17,828 bases of DNA, taken from contig CAKVCK010000036.1 of the NCBI GenBank assembly GCA_934725575.1, positions 1 to 17,828 on the forward strand, given 5' to 3'. Below, piece by piece: positions 1-8,300 of the stretch. The position numbers were made by a program, and so were the translations under genes. The notes beneath the pieces are model-generated. The model did not search any database. It was not told where the DNA came from and saw only the letters and a program-made list of their open reading frames with translations. The DNA is from an uncultured Bacteroidales bacterium. Lineage in GTDB: Bacteria > Bacteroidota > Bacteroidia > Bacteroidales > UBA932. The stretch's first letter is position 1; each line of letters starts with the position of its first letter.

Positions 1-116
1 CAGAAAGAGAGGCCGCCCGGCGAAGGCCAAAACCGAGAATCAGGAATTATAGGTATATTAAATTGAAAAACTCAGATAAAATAGGATGTATATCATATAA
101 AATTAGTATCTTCGTT

Positions 117-140
117 CCGCCAGCGACGCTGGGCGGTTTT
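117..140 (+). terminator. Putative intrinsic terminator of a gene upstream of the window
   Basis: CCGCC pairs with GGCGG, and AGC pairs with GCT around a 3-nt loop, with one bulged G; TTTT follows on the + strand. It lies just before the first gene, so it probably ends a transcript entering from the left. The T-run is short, so it is a weak call. Confidence 0.4.
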
Positions 141-175
141 GACCGTGAAATTTTTATAAGAAAAAACGTACGAAT

Positions 176-2548
176 ATGGCTTCAATCTCGGATTTGAAAG
201 ATATTACCGTTGAGGGTGGGTATTTTGCAACGAAAAGGACATTCCCGATCCTTGCGGATTAGATTAATGTTGTCTTTGGCAGGAATGGCAGCGGCAAATC
301 GTCTCTGAGCCGCGCTGTGCTGCAATATAAAAATGGAAAAGGGAACGAATTCTCTGATGTGCATTTTAATGTGGAATTGGATGACGATGTAAAGGAGCAT
401 ATTTATGTGTTCAACGAGAATTTCGTGCGTGAGCAGATGCAGGTAGCTCCGGATGGCACGCGCCGTGACAAGCTTGGGACAATCGAGATGTATGGCAGAC
501 AGATAGCGGATTCCGGAGAATTGGAAAGTGCAAGAGCCGAGTATGAGGCTAAGAAGTCTGAAAGAGACAGGTTCTCGGCGGAAAAAGAAAGGCTGACCTT
601 GCGTCTGGGAGAGTTGGAGAATAGCATACTGAAATCCTTGAAGAAGGACGGATCATTTTCTTCGCTTCAGTTGGAATATTTGAGAATAGAGAATCCGGAC
701 AGGAAAAACAAACCGACTGTCACGGTGGACGCTATCAATAGAATAAGCTCGGCCAAGCCTTGGAACGAGATGCCTTTGGATTGTGCAGGGCTGTTGTCGT
801 ACATCAACAGGAAAACGGAAGAACTCAAAAACAGCGCAAAGGCAAGCTACATTGACTGGACACGGCCTGTGGTGGGTGAAGGGTTGGATGTCGAATATAT
901 TAATGAGTTGCTACGAAAGGAAGTGGTGTCTGGCAACCTTTCCGAGGCCGACAGGAAACTGATAAGTTCGTTGCAGGAGGTCGGATTTAATTTGAATAGA
1001 TTCGCTGATGAAGCCAAGGTGATATTTTCCGGTCACGGAATCCGCACTTGCCCACTTTGCCGTCACGAGTTGACTGACACGGAGGTGAATGACCTGTTCA
1101 AATCCATTGAGCGTCAGTTCGATCATAGGGCAAAGGAATATAAAGATGAGCTTTTGGCTGCGATGTCATCGATAGTCCATTCTGAGATTGTGTTACCGGC
1201 TCTTCCTGACAATTTCAAGGAACGAGTTGACGCGTTTTGCGCAGCTCAGACATTATTGAATGCTGAAAAGGACAAGGTGACCTCTATGCTTGAGGCCAAG
1301 ACCCATTCTCTGGAATTCGCAAGTCGGGGAATTGTCGATTCGGAGAGATTGAGACTGGCGGTAAGTAAGTGCGAGGACTCGCTCAAACTGCTTGAGGAGG
1401 ATGTGAGGAGGCATAACGACCTTGTCGCGCAGGTCAAAGAAGAAATGTCAAAACTATCGACTTGCATAGAATATTATTCTTATGTCACAAACAAGGCGGA
1501 CATTGATGAATATCTTGGACTGCCTCCCCGGATCAAAGCTATCGACATAACTGCGATTGATTATGAGTTGGGGCGGATGTCTCGGAATATAGACGAACTC
1601 AAGTCAAGATCTTCACGAAAGAACAATAGGTTGGCGATGGATGCGATAAACGAAGGCCTGGAGATGATATTCGGTAATCCAGATAGAATCCATCTTGAAG
1701 AGGGGGATATGGGGTATCGTTTGAGTGTCAGAGGAAACGCGAATGTCCGTCCGGATCAAGTGTCCACTGGTGAGAGGAATATTCTTGCGCTTGCATATTT
1801 CTTCGCTTCAGTGTTGCAAGGTGTGGAGGAAGGAAAAGAGGACTTGCAGGATGCGCTTATATTCATTGATGATCCTGTCTCCAGTTATGATGCAGACAAT
1901 CGGGTCGGCACACTGTCCTTTCTTAAATGGAAATTGTTCTCTCTGCTGATGTCCAGACGTGCGAAAAGGAAGATAGTGGTGTTCTCGCACGAATTGGGAA
2001 CTGTAATGGATTTGGCCCGTTTGATTCGTACGCTTCCGGATAATATAAGGCCGGAGGATGAGAGACTTATGTACTATGAGATCACGAAAGATTCAGTGAA
2101 TATAGTAACGGTTAATACGATGATGACGGAGTATCAACGTCTTATCGGGCTTGTTTATGAATTCGCTAAAACCGGTAATCCTGATTTGGAACTTGTTGTG
2201 GGTAATGCTATGAGGCGCGTGGCTGAGGCGTACTCTTCTTTCAATTATAATATTGGTTTCAAGGAGATGCTTACGGACGGTAGGATATTCGGTAAACTTC
2301 CGAAACCTTTATACAATAAGGTGAAAAACAGAATGGTAGGGCTGCTTTTTGATAATGAGAGTCATAGTCGGGAAGATGTCGCTGTGCTTAGTTTGAATAC
2401 GAGCCGTTTCTCACCAGAGGATTTACGTCAGGCGGCACAGTATCTTCTCGCTTTCTTGTTCCGGATAAATGAGCAGCACATCGATCGTTACCTTAGAGAT
2501 GCGTGCTACACTATAAGTAGGTGGGCCGAAGAGTTCTCCACAGATTAG
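176..2548 (+). CDS. RloC/PrrC-like AAA_13 ATPase (candidate anticodon nuclease), interrupted by an in-frame TAG
   Basis: Seen: reading from ATG 176 gives an ORF of 790 codons plus stop, with one internal TAG at 260-262 (codon 29). Walker A GRNGSGKS follows at residues 35-42, then coiled coil with a central CPLC (292-295) resembling a zinc hook. Next come an ABC-type signature around STGERN (530-535), Walker B IFIDD with the DD at 565-566, and an H-loop-like SHE (H605). The C-terminal part has R680-x3-E684 and H730 in an NESHS context. Known: RloC and PrrC combine an ABC-like ATPase with an Arg/Glu/His anticodon-nuclease triad, and RloC carries a zinc hook. Inference: a tRNA-cleaving antiviral nuclease, or another AAA_13 effector. 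No ATG, GTG or TTG lies between the TAG and Walker A; the next usable start, GTG 317, lacks Walker A. The gene is therefore inactive, or read through, or the TAG is a sequence error. It does not carry the island promoter motif. Confidence 0.75.
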
Positions 2549-2639
2549 GTGCTCTGTTAGTGTATGTTTTAGAGTGTTTTCGTGTTGTCCCTCGGCGATT
2601 CGTGGCCATTAAGTTTTTCTTGGTTACGGAAATCGGACT

Positions 2640-2876
2640 TTAGGAACCTCCCGCCTTTCTTGTCAATTCAGGTACTGTTATCTTGTCATTAGAAGATATG
2701 GAAGATAGGATAATCTTTTGTATATCAGGTAGTTCTTTCATGTCATCTTTCATGTCGTCTTTCATGTCATCTTTGACGATAGGCACCCCGAGACAATCAG
2801 GATTGCGAGGTATATCAATCAAGAAATATGTCCGCCTGCCCCTTACGTGGATCGTGTTTTTCTGATTACCTCGCAA
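2640..2876 (-). pseudogene. Remnant of an AAA_4/AlbA_2-type or Fic-like regulator C-terminus
   Basis: The 78-residue frame reads a short stretch ending FLIDIPRNPD, then KDDM three times, then a winged-helix-like segment (DIQKIILSSI, then KITVPELTRKAGGS). It stops where such domains normally continue with the recognition helix. Repeated KDD units before a terminal winged helix are familiar from AlbA_2/AAA_4 ATP-binding proteins and some Fic proteins. The upstream catalytic part is absent and the end looks truncated, so this is called a remnant. A free-standing 78-aa protein cannot be excluded. Confidence 0.4.
2736..2771. repeat. Three tandem copies of a 12-bp unit
   Basis: TTTCATGTCATC, TTTCATGTCGTC and TTTCATGTCATC follow head to tail. 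On the minus strand each encodes DDMK, so the repeat is in frame in the regulator remnant. In-frame copy-number change is a common feature of this linker type. Confidence 0.8.
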
Positions 2877-2882
2877 TTGAGT

Positions 2883-2916
2883 TTTCTCCGGCGGAAGCCC
2901 TCTTTCGCCGGAGAAA
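2883..2916. repeat. Perfect 11-bp inverted repeat
   Basis: TTTCTCCGGCG (2883-2893) and its complement CGCCGGAGAAA (2906-2916) flank a 12-nt loop. A third partial copy of the arm, TTTCTCCGG, follows at about 2933-2941. It lies upstream of the regulator remnant and could be a terminator or the trace of a mobile element. There is no clear T-run. Confidence 0.6.
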
Positions 2917-3517
2917 TTGATGATATTTCAGAGTTTCTCCGGTAAAATACAGTTTCGGTGGACATTTTTGTTGGGGTGTCCCATCACGCACGATCCTTTC
3001 CTCCGTCCTCATTTTGCGTCGGAATTTCTGTTGCTTTCTGGTATCCTCGTGCACAGATGTGACTGTTTAGCTCACGCGGAGGCATTCGGTCTCTGAACCT
3101 GAAGAATGCATCGTTGTTTTTTTGCCGGTTATAAATGCAGTGATGGTCAAATGATTTATTATTAATGCGTTGCGGAATTGTGGCGGTCAAAATGAGAGGG
3201 CACTGCTTTGCAACCGATTGAGAGTCTGATGGTGATGCTCCACTGTTTGATAATCAATGTTTTATGGAATTGTGCCTCCTCAGTTCAGCAAATCGCCAGT
3301 CAGTCTGGCTCACCTTGCATTGACACACTTGAGACGACTTCTCCTAGCCAACTGGCCTTCATCTTGTCACACTGACATTAAGGCAATTTCAGGAATATCG
3401 GTTAAACGACCTCTAAAGTGTCGACCATTTTTAGGAAAGGTCAAAAATTCACTCTTGGAACAATAGTTTGTTGAGTAATGAATGCGAGATATTAGTCAAT
3501 TGCAATATGATTATCTT

Positions 3518-3551
3518 TTTTGGTTGCGGAAACTGATGCTTTCGTGTATTC
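3518..3551 (+). promoter_or_regulatory. Island promoter motif, copy 1 (WG-repeat gene)
   Basis: TTTTGGTTGCGGA ends at 3530. After 14 nt comes TGTATTC (3545-3551). The ATG of the next gene is 25 nt past the GTATT. The match to the other five copies is in both halves and in the exact spacing. Confidence 0.65.
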
Positions 3552-3574
3552 CATAATATTAAAGAACAGAAGTT

Positions 3575-5098
3575 ATGGCAACAGTCGAGCAGAGGGTAAA
3601 GGATATTCAATCTTCTTGGGAGCGGGAGAGAAGGGGAGAGGTTTTCGTGGAGGAGGGGCTTTTCGGGATGAGGGACATTGACGGGACGGTCATTCATCGG
3701 GCGGAGTTCGCTTTCGTCGGAAAGTGCCGGGATAACATCTTGTTCATTCGTCAGGATGGGACTTATTGCAAAAAGAGTCCCGGGTGCATCGAGAATGGCT
3801 ATATGCCTGAGGAACTTAGGCCTTATGTAAAGGAGGGAAAGGCCGGATTCAAGAAGGATGGAAATGTTGTCATCGCGCCGGAGTACGAATATATTCAAAG
3901 CACATTCGGCGACAATACGGTGTTCACTGTGGTCAAGGACGGGCGTGAATATTACATCAACGACAAGGGGGAGGAGGTCCTGACAAGGGTCCGCAGGTTT
4001 GATGGGGAAAGCAGCGGCAGATCGCCCTTCCGGTTGCGAACTCATGAATTCAAATATTTCACAGTTATGGAATATGTCGGGCGCGAGGACGAAGGTAATC
4101 CGAATGTTGTGCGCATAGGCGGCGAGTGGATTGAGCTTGAAAGGTACAGCAAAGAGGAGGTCCTGCGGATGTTGATCGATCCCGAGGATGATCTTGCGAT
4201 TACCGAAAAGGACACGGCTCTTCTTTGCGACAAATTCTCGTACGAGTATAGTTTCTATTTGGCGCAAGCCTCTGGAAACAAGCCTCTTGCCGAATGTATG
4301 GATCAGTTGGAAAAGATGGGCGCTTTCTGTAACTCGTGGCATTTCGTGATCAAGATCTGGCAGGCTCCGGGGGAATATGTGAGTGTGGATGAGCTTCGGC
4401 AATTCGAGGCGCGCCTTCTACGGAAACAGGTTCTCGGCTCTCCGTTATATGCGGTCGGGCATAGTGATTCTATTAGGCCTGGTGAGGTGCGGGTTCTTCT
4501 GGTGACTTTTTACCACGAGCGGTGCTGGCCGGGGAAGTTCGAGTTTGAGTGGACTGACAAGTGCCGGACTCTTCCGATAACTAAACTTCAGAAATGCGTC
4601 CCCGGACTCAGAAAGACCGTCGAGGAAGAGGCGCTGCCGCAATATGTGGAAAGCGTCTTTCACGACCAGATTGTGAATTGCGTGACGGATCTTAAATATT
4701 ATAAGAGGCTCGGTTGGGGAGCGACACGAAAGGCGTTGGAATATTTTCTGGAGAAAGGCAGTGCGATAGAACGCTCTCTTTATGAATATGTTGTCAACGC
4801 CCGTAACGCTATCGGGAGGGGACACTCCAGAAAAGCAGAGTTTTTCCTGAAGGCAAGCCTGTGGGCGGTAGAAAAAGGCGCTGAGGTTAATTATACATTC
4901 AGTATATTCAGTACACGCACGGCTTTGGACTATGTCAAGGAAATTCAGGAGAAACATCTTGACTCAAAGGTTGAATCTCTTGTGAAAGCGCTTGAAGACT
5001 CTCTCCTTTCGCGCGGCGCGAAAACCTTCGGTGAGATGAGGGCCGAACGCCTTGCGAACACGGACTATTTCACGGAACTTGGTTACCTTCGCAAATGA
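3575..5098 (+). CDS. WG-repeat protein with ankyrin-like C-terminus, unknown function
   Basis: 507 aa from ATG 3575, which sits 25 nt downstream of a promoter motif copy. Residues 32-136 read as degenerate WG-type repeats: short strands with the pattern G(k)xGxxxxxGxxVIxPxY, clearest at 88-107 and again around 121-136. The C-terminal part resembles ankyrin repeats: GAEVN at 435-439, then TALDYVKE, then SRGAKTFGEM near the end, the usual closing pattern of an ankyrin stack. The middle (about 200-400) is not recognised. No signal peptide or membrane segment is seen. Both modules are interaction scaffolds, so a sensor or adaptor role is plausible but unproven. It runs convergent to the AAA+ gene at 5581-7296, with the palindrome array between them. 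Confidence 0.8.
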   Translation: MATVEQRVKDIQSSWERERRGEVFVEEGLFGMRDIDGTVIHRAEFAFVGKCRDNILFIRQDGTYCKKSPGCIENGYMPEELRPYVKEGKAGFKKDGNVVIAPEYEYIQSTFGDNTVFTVVKDGREYYINDKGEEVLTRVRRFDGESSGRSPFRLRTHEFKYFTVMEYVGREDEGNPNVVRIGGEWIELERYSKEEVLRMLIDPEDDLAITEKDTALLCDKFSYEYSFYLAQASGNKPLAECMDQLEKMGAFCNSWHFVIKIWQAPGEYVSVDELRQFEARLLRKQVLGSPLYAVGHSDSIRPGEVRVLLVTFYHERCWPGKFEFEWTDKCRTLPITKLQKCVPGLRKTVEEEALPQYVESVFHDQIVNCVTDLKYYKRLGWGATRKALEYFLEKGSAIERSLYEYVVNARNAIGRGHSRKAEFFLKASLWAVEKGAEVNYTFSIFSTRTALDYVKEIQEKHLDSKVESLVKALEDSLLSRGAKTFGEMRAERLANTDYFTELGYLRK

Positions 5099-5310
5099 TA
5101 TGATTACGGCTTCCAGTTCAAAAGAAGATCCCTGATCCGGAAATGAGAGGTGTCATCAAGGAGACAATCAAATCTACCGATGCATACTATTGTCGGGCAA
5201 CCGGAATGAGGAAAAGATTTCGGGATTATGCTTCGGGTATTAAAAATGGCTTTCATGGGGCAATGCTGATTCTGTACATTCCCTGTCTTGTAAAACAATT
5301 GGAACCCGTT

Positions 5311-5543
5311 CTTCCAGGTATGAAAAACTATGCGCACCTGAAACAGCATACTCTTGATTGCTAACGAGTTGTTATTCCAGGTACGAACATATTCACACAC
5401 CTGAGAGTCGAAGGTGTCGGTATAGAGCGTTCTGTCGGTGCTCCGGACTTCCAGGTGTGAGAAAACGCACGCACCTGAAACATTATCGGGATGATAGCCA
5501 GTGAATTGCTCTTCCAGGTGTGAGTATTTTCGCGCACCTGGGT
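5311..5543. repeat. Array of four 33-bp imperfect palindromes
   Basis: Units start at 5311, 5374, 5448 and 5511, all 33 bp long, giving intervals of 63, 74 and 63 bp. Each begins (c/a)TTCCAGGT and ends CACCTG plus three bases. CAGGT pairs with ACCTG, and in the last two copies the stem extends to 8 bp with one G-T pair. The inner 9-12 bases vary freely. The 30-nt spacers 1 and 3 also resemble each other at roughly 17 of 30 positions, so the real unit is about 63 bp. The array fills the gap between convergent genes. Possible roles are transcription stop, REP/BIME-like element or protein-binding array. The rest of the spacer (5099-5310) shows nothing recognisable. Confidence 0.75.
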
Positions 5544-5580
5544 ATATTATGGTTCCCTGATGACATTGAGGTAAATGCCA

Positions 5581-7296
5581 TCAGAATCCGATCTTCTTGA
5601 TGCTCCCGGCGCGCTGGAGTGTTTCGGTGCGGCAATATTCAGACAGTACGTTGTAGTCAAGGGATTCGTTGCCGGTGAGGACGGCGTCCACGGCTTTCAT
5701 CCGGGAGATATTCTCGATCTGGCCGCCGCTGAAATCGAATTCAGAGGCGAGCCTTGTGGCGACATCGTCAGAGAGGCCGGGGATCAGGGATTCCCAGATC
5801 TTGGCTCTTACGGCGGTTTCCGGTCTCTTGAAGTCGATTTTGTAGAGGAAACGCCGCTCGAAGGCCTTGTCGATGTTGTCGGTAAGGTTGGTAGTGGCGA
5901 TAAGGATGCCTTCCATCGACTCCATCTCCTGGAGGATAATGTTCTGGATGGCGTTCTCCATCTTGTCCACGGCGCTCTCGGCACCCTCCCGGCGTATTCC
6001 GAAAATCGCGTCAGCCTCGTTGAACAGCATTATAGGCTGGATTTTCTTTTTGGAGCACATCTCCTTGTAGGCCGCGAAGGCTGCCTTGATGTTCTTCTCG
6101 CTCTGTCCCACCCACATACTCTTGATCTGGTCCACATTGACCGGGAATATGTCCCTTCCGGTGGCGCGCGCCAACTGATAGACAGTCTCTGTCTTGCCGG
6201 TGCCGGGACTGCCGTAGAACAGGCAGGCGAATCCTTTCCTCATCCCGTGCTTTTCAAGGTTTGCGGTGATATTCCTGAAATGCTGTGGTTGGAGAAGATT
6301 GGCGAGCCTTTCCACCTGGGCGTTCACGTCCGCGTTGAAGAACAGTTTTTTCTCCGTCACCTTCTTGTGGGAAATGAGGCTGTTGTTGATCTCATTCGTC
6401 TCATTCCTGCTTTTCATCTTGTGCTCCGGCAGGAATTTCTTCAGCCCTTTTTTCGTGAACCTGTAGGAACCCCTGTCAAAGAACGATTCGGCCGAGTCGA
6501 AGACAAGAAGCCCGTCCGTGATCAGCTGGTTCTCACCTCTTTCCAGAGACCGCAGCATCGCTCGGAAAGATTTCGGGGATTGAAGGACGTCCCGGATGTC
6601 GGACTGATCGAACTTGTCCTTGCATTCGCTCACATACAGCGCGCACAGATAGACAAGAACCGTCTTCAGGTCTTGGTTCTTCGTGTAGCCGGAAAGCGCT
6701 TTGACAAACGGAAGCTCCTGATTGGCCTTCAACACTGAGTTGATTTCAAGGAACAGCGACTCGTCGTCAAGGTCATTGCGGGAATTCCTTTCGTAGAGAT
6801 CCATAATGGTGTCAAACAATTCCTCTTCAGTCATCTTTGAATATTCAGGAGCGATGAACGGCTTGTTGGCGGCCAGGCACTTCAGCACACCCATCGGTAC
6901 ATTGTAGCCTGAAGAGTCGATCCCGCTGTTCCGTTTGAGCAGTCTTTTGGAGACAAGGTCCTCAATCTCATCCAGATGCATCAGCAATGATGTCCGGTGG
7001 CATTGAAGATGTGAGCACAGATTCTCAAGAGTGACCGCGGACCAGCCGGACTGCTCTATGAACAAGGAGAACAACACGGCCTGTGTTTTCGTGATTTTCA
7101 GCCTCTCGCCAAGGTAGGCGGAGAACGGTTCTACCATATTCATAAACTCATCCGTCAGGCCCGAGTCGCTGGATCTGGAGACGATGCCGTCCACCGCCTT
7201 GAGCAGAGTCAGGTTCTCAAGCTCCTTAGGTGTCGGGGCCAGCAATTTCCGTTCGATGTCTTCCAAGTTGAAAAAGTCATTGTTTCTTCTTCTCAT
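5581..7296 (-). CDS. AAA+ ATPase with N-terminal winged-helix-like region
   Basis: 571 aa from the ATG at 7296. A longer frame exists to 7470, but the promoter motif at 7318-7350 lies inside that extension, 21 nt before this ATG, so the shorter start is preferred. Residues about 70-122 look like a winged helix; the middle is helical. The AAA+ core has Walker A GSPGTGKT (362-369), Walker B PIMLFNEAD (421-429), sensor 1 ATTN (467-470) and an arginine finger in ERRF (480-483). The usual Walker B Asp is Asn (NEAD for DEAD-like), which I recall as common in this SpoVK/YjoB-like group. Role: ATP-driven remodelling of an unknown partner. It lies divergent to the membrane-protein/RT operon, sharing the regulatory region 7297-7584, which suggests co-regulation. 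Confidence 0.85.
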   Translation of the reverse strand: MRRRNNDFFNLEDIERKLLAPTPKELENLTLLKAVDGIVSRSSDSGLTDEFMNMVEPFSAYLGERLKITKTQAVLFSLFIEQSGWSAVTLENLCSHLQCHRTSLLMHLDEIEDLVSKRLLKRNSGIDSSGYNVPMGVLKCLAANKPFIAPEYSKMTEEELFDTIMDLYERNSRNDLDDESLFLEINSVLKANQELPFVKALSGYTKNQDLKTVLVYLCALYVSECKDKFDQSDIRDVLQSPKSFRAMLRSLERGENQLITDGLLVFDSAESFFDRGSYRFTKKGLKKFLPEHKMKSRNETNEINNSLISHKKVTEKKLFFNADVNAQVERLANLLQPQHFRNITANLEKHGMRKGFACLFYGSPGTGKTETVYQLARATGRDIFPVNVDQIKSMWVGQSEKNIKAAFAAYKEMCSKKKIQPIMLFNEADAIFGIRREGAESAVDKMENAIQNIILQEMESMEGILIATTNLTDNIDKAFERRFLYKIDFKRPETAVRAKIWESLIPGLSDDVATRLASEFDFSGGQIENISRMKAVDAVLTGNESLDYNVLSEYCRTETLQRAGSIKKIGF

Positions 7297-7317
7297 AGTC
7301 TTTTCATTTTTATGGTT

Positions 7318-7350
7318 AATACTATCTTCTTCGCTGTTCCTCAACCAAAA
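7318..7350 (-). promoter_or_regulatory. Island promoter motif, copy 2 (AAA+ gene)
   Basis: On the minus strand TTTTGGTTGAGGA (7350-7338) is followed after 14 nt by AGTATT (7323-7318), then the ATG 21 nt later. One base differs from the common left half (A for C). Confidence 0.6.
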
Positions 7351-7474
7351 TTTGACAAATGTCGCGGCCATTGTTCTGTATGGCGGCGGACGTATGCCGT
7401 GAAGATATGCTCTTCTCGTGGTTGAGGCCGTGCGGCGGTTGATAACAATAAAAACAGTGCCATAGTTCAAAGAT

Positions 7475-7493
7475 TGTCCGGCCTATCTGGACA
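7475..7493. promoter_or_regulatory. 19-bp palindromic operator candidate, copy 1
   Basis: TGTCCGG-cctat-CTGGACA, an inverted repeat with one mismatched pair and a 5-nt centre. The same element, spacer included, occurs at 10800-10818. Both copies lie in divergent intergenic regions upstream of a promoter motif (37 and 28 nt from it), which fits a dimeric regulator site rather than a terminator. Confidence 0.55.
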
Positions 7494-7528
7494 CGGTTGC
7501 GAAATGACATAGTTCGCACTTTTTAGAG

Positions 7529-7563
7529 TTTTTGGTTGCGGAAAGAGTGCTTCCCGTGTATTC
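7529..7563 (+). promoter_or_regulatory. Island promoter motif, copy 3 (membrane protein of RT system)
   Basis: TTTTTGGTTGCGGA ends at 7542; after 14 nt comes TGTATTC (7557-7563). The ATG of the membrane protein is at 7585. Confidence 0.65.
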
Positions 7564-7584
7564 ATTGTAAATAATAATGATGCT

Positions 7585-8076
7585 ATGATTTGGAAATTTT
7601 TGTTACTGGCTTTCGTCCTGATCTTTGTGGTGATCACGGTGCTGGATATCCGTAAATTCTACGGATTTTTTGTGGATATATTCACAGCAGGCGATGAGTC
7701 TATAAAGCAAGAGTTCAGAGGCCTTTTGTCAAGAAAAGATCTTTATGTGATGAGCCTGGGCAACTTGGTGATGACGGTCTTGTGCCTGGCCAACTTGGTG
7801 ATGCTGTGTTGCATTCCGCTTTACGGTGAGCCTATGTGGCTGACTTGGAAGTGGATTGCCGGAGACGTGGTTGTCAGTGCCGTGTCAGGAGTGGCAACGT
7901 TCTTTATCAATAAAAATGTGTCTGGAATAGTGGCTCCCTTTGTGATCAAAGCCAAGCGTTGCACAGATTTTTCGATCGGAGAGCGGGTCTGTTATTCGTT
8001 GATCCGGGAAAGTGACGCGACACTGATCTTTCTTGGTGTGGCCGTCACCACGCTAACGATTATAGGACTCTTTTGA
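7585..8076 (+). CDS. Small multi-pass membrane protein, candidate effector of the RT system
   Basis: 163 aa. Four hydrophobic stretches are visible: about residues 4-22, 55-79, 88-108 and 145-162. A charged cytosol-type segment (RKFYGFFVDIF to SRKDLY) lies between the first two. The second stretch contains a small internal duplication (NLVM, 8 codons apart in near-identical DNA). No enzymatic motif is seen. It ends 36 nt before the predicted RNA that precedes the reverse transcriptase, and its promoter is the island motif. Known: several RT- and retron-based defence systems use a membrane-disrupting partner. Inference: this is the toxic effector or membrane anchor of the RT system. It does not clearly match the SLATT layout (two N-terminal helices plus a soluble tail), so no family is assigned. 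Confidence 0.75.
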   Translation: MIWKFLLLAFVLIFVVITVLDIRKFYGFFVDIFTAGDESIKQEFRGLLSRKDLYVMSLGNLVMTVLCLANLVMLCCIPLYGEPMWLTWKWIAGDVVVSAVSGVATFFINKNVSGIVAPFVIKAKRCTDFSIGERVCYSLIRESDATLIFLGVAVTTLTIIGLF

Positions 8077-8099
8077 TTAGCGGATTAGATTTTTTCTAT

Positions 8100-8107
8100 T
8101 AAATTTG
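8100..8107 (+). promoter_or_regulatory. Bacteroidota -7 element of the RT-associated RNA
   Basis: TAAATTTG is an exact match to TAnnTTTG. It ends 5 nt before the first paired base of the predicted RNA, so transcription would begin at or near that stem. A TTTTG at 8071-8075 could be the -33 element, though the 24-nt spacing is on the long side. Confidence 0.6.
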
Positions 8108-8112
8108 CATTT

Positions 8113-8291
8113 GGAGAACTGCCCGTGAAAGTCCTTTTGCTTAAAAGGAAAGACAACTTGATTCAGATTATAATATTAGATTTTATTCTCCGCTTTTTCA
8201 CGGGCTTGGTGAAAAGCTGAAAGAAACCCTGCTTGCTTGGGATTGTAAGATTCCAGGCCATCGATTAAGAACGTGAGTGTGGCAGTTCTCC
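8113..8291 (+). ncRNA. Structured RNA preceding the reverse transcriptase (putative RT template/cofactor)
   Basis: The 179-nt stretch has complementary ends: GGAGAACTGCC (8113-8123) pairs perfectly with GGCAGTTCTCC (8281-8291). Inside, GCCCGTGAAA (8121-8130) pairs over 10 bp with TTTCACGGGC (8196-8205). The two stems share only 3 bases, so they can stack. The inner loop holds a hairpin, CCTTTT-gctt-AAAAGG (8133-8148), followed by about 40 nt of AU-rich unpaired sequence. A further stem, CTTGGGA/TTCCAGG (8236-8257), lies in the 3' half. The RT ATG is at 8301. A TAAATTTG element sits immediately upstream. Retrons and DRT2/DRT9-type systems place a folded RNA with paired ends directly before the RT, which supports this reading. 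The exact 3' end is unknown. Confidence 0.7.
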
Positions 8292-8300
8292 TTTTTTATT

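Larger units (their letters stand above)
2549..3510. other. Decayed region with no intact gene
   Basis: About 1 kb without a convincing gene. It contains a short regulator remnant on the minus strand (2640-2876), a 12-bp tandem repeat, an inverted repeat at 2883-2916, and a near-copy of the island promoter's left half, TTGGTTACGGA at 2620-2630. That half-site lacks the GTATT partner 14 nt downstream. From 3055 to 3510 short frames are broken by stops and nothing was recognised. Confidence 0.6.

Noticed and set aside
3449..4402. 317-residue open frame on the minus strand
   Set aside because: Antisense to the WG-repeat gene. The + strand frame has recognisable repeats and a well-placed promoter; this frame has no recognisable domain.
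5311..5543. CRISPR array (33-bp repeats with 30-nt spacers)
   Set aside because: The repeat interiors are not conserved, one spacer is 41 nt, and two spacers resemble each other. No cas gene is near. It is better read as diverged palindromic repeats.
6013..6030. Walker B Asn in place of Asp in the AAA+ ATPase as evidence of a dead enzyme
   Set aside because: NEAD-type Walker B is, as far as I recall, normal in this AAA+ subgroup and the adjacent Glu is kept, so it is not reported as a defect.
5575..6738. 387-residue open frame on the + strand
   Set aside because: It is the antisense shadow of the AAA+ ATPase, whose Walker A, Walker B and sensor motifs lie on the minus strand.
7495..7505. 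Further promoter half-sites at GGTTGCG (7495, 10752, 15980)
   Set aside because: None has GTAT at the 14-nt distance, and the bases after GGTTGCG differ from the motif.
8281..8300. Right arm plus T-run (CTCCTTTTTTATT) as a simple terminator of the membrane gene
   Set aside because: The partner arm is 157 nt upstream, too far for an intrinsic terminator. The T-run may still end a fraction of the RNA, which would be compatible with the ncRNA reading.
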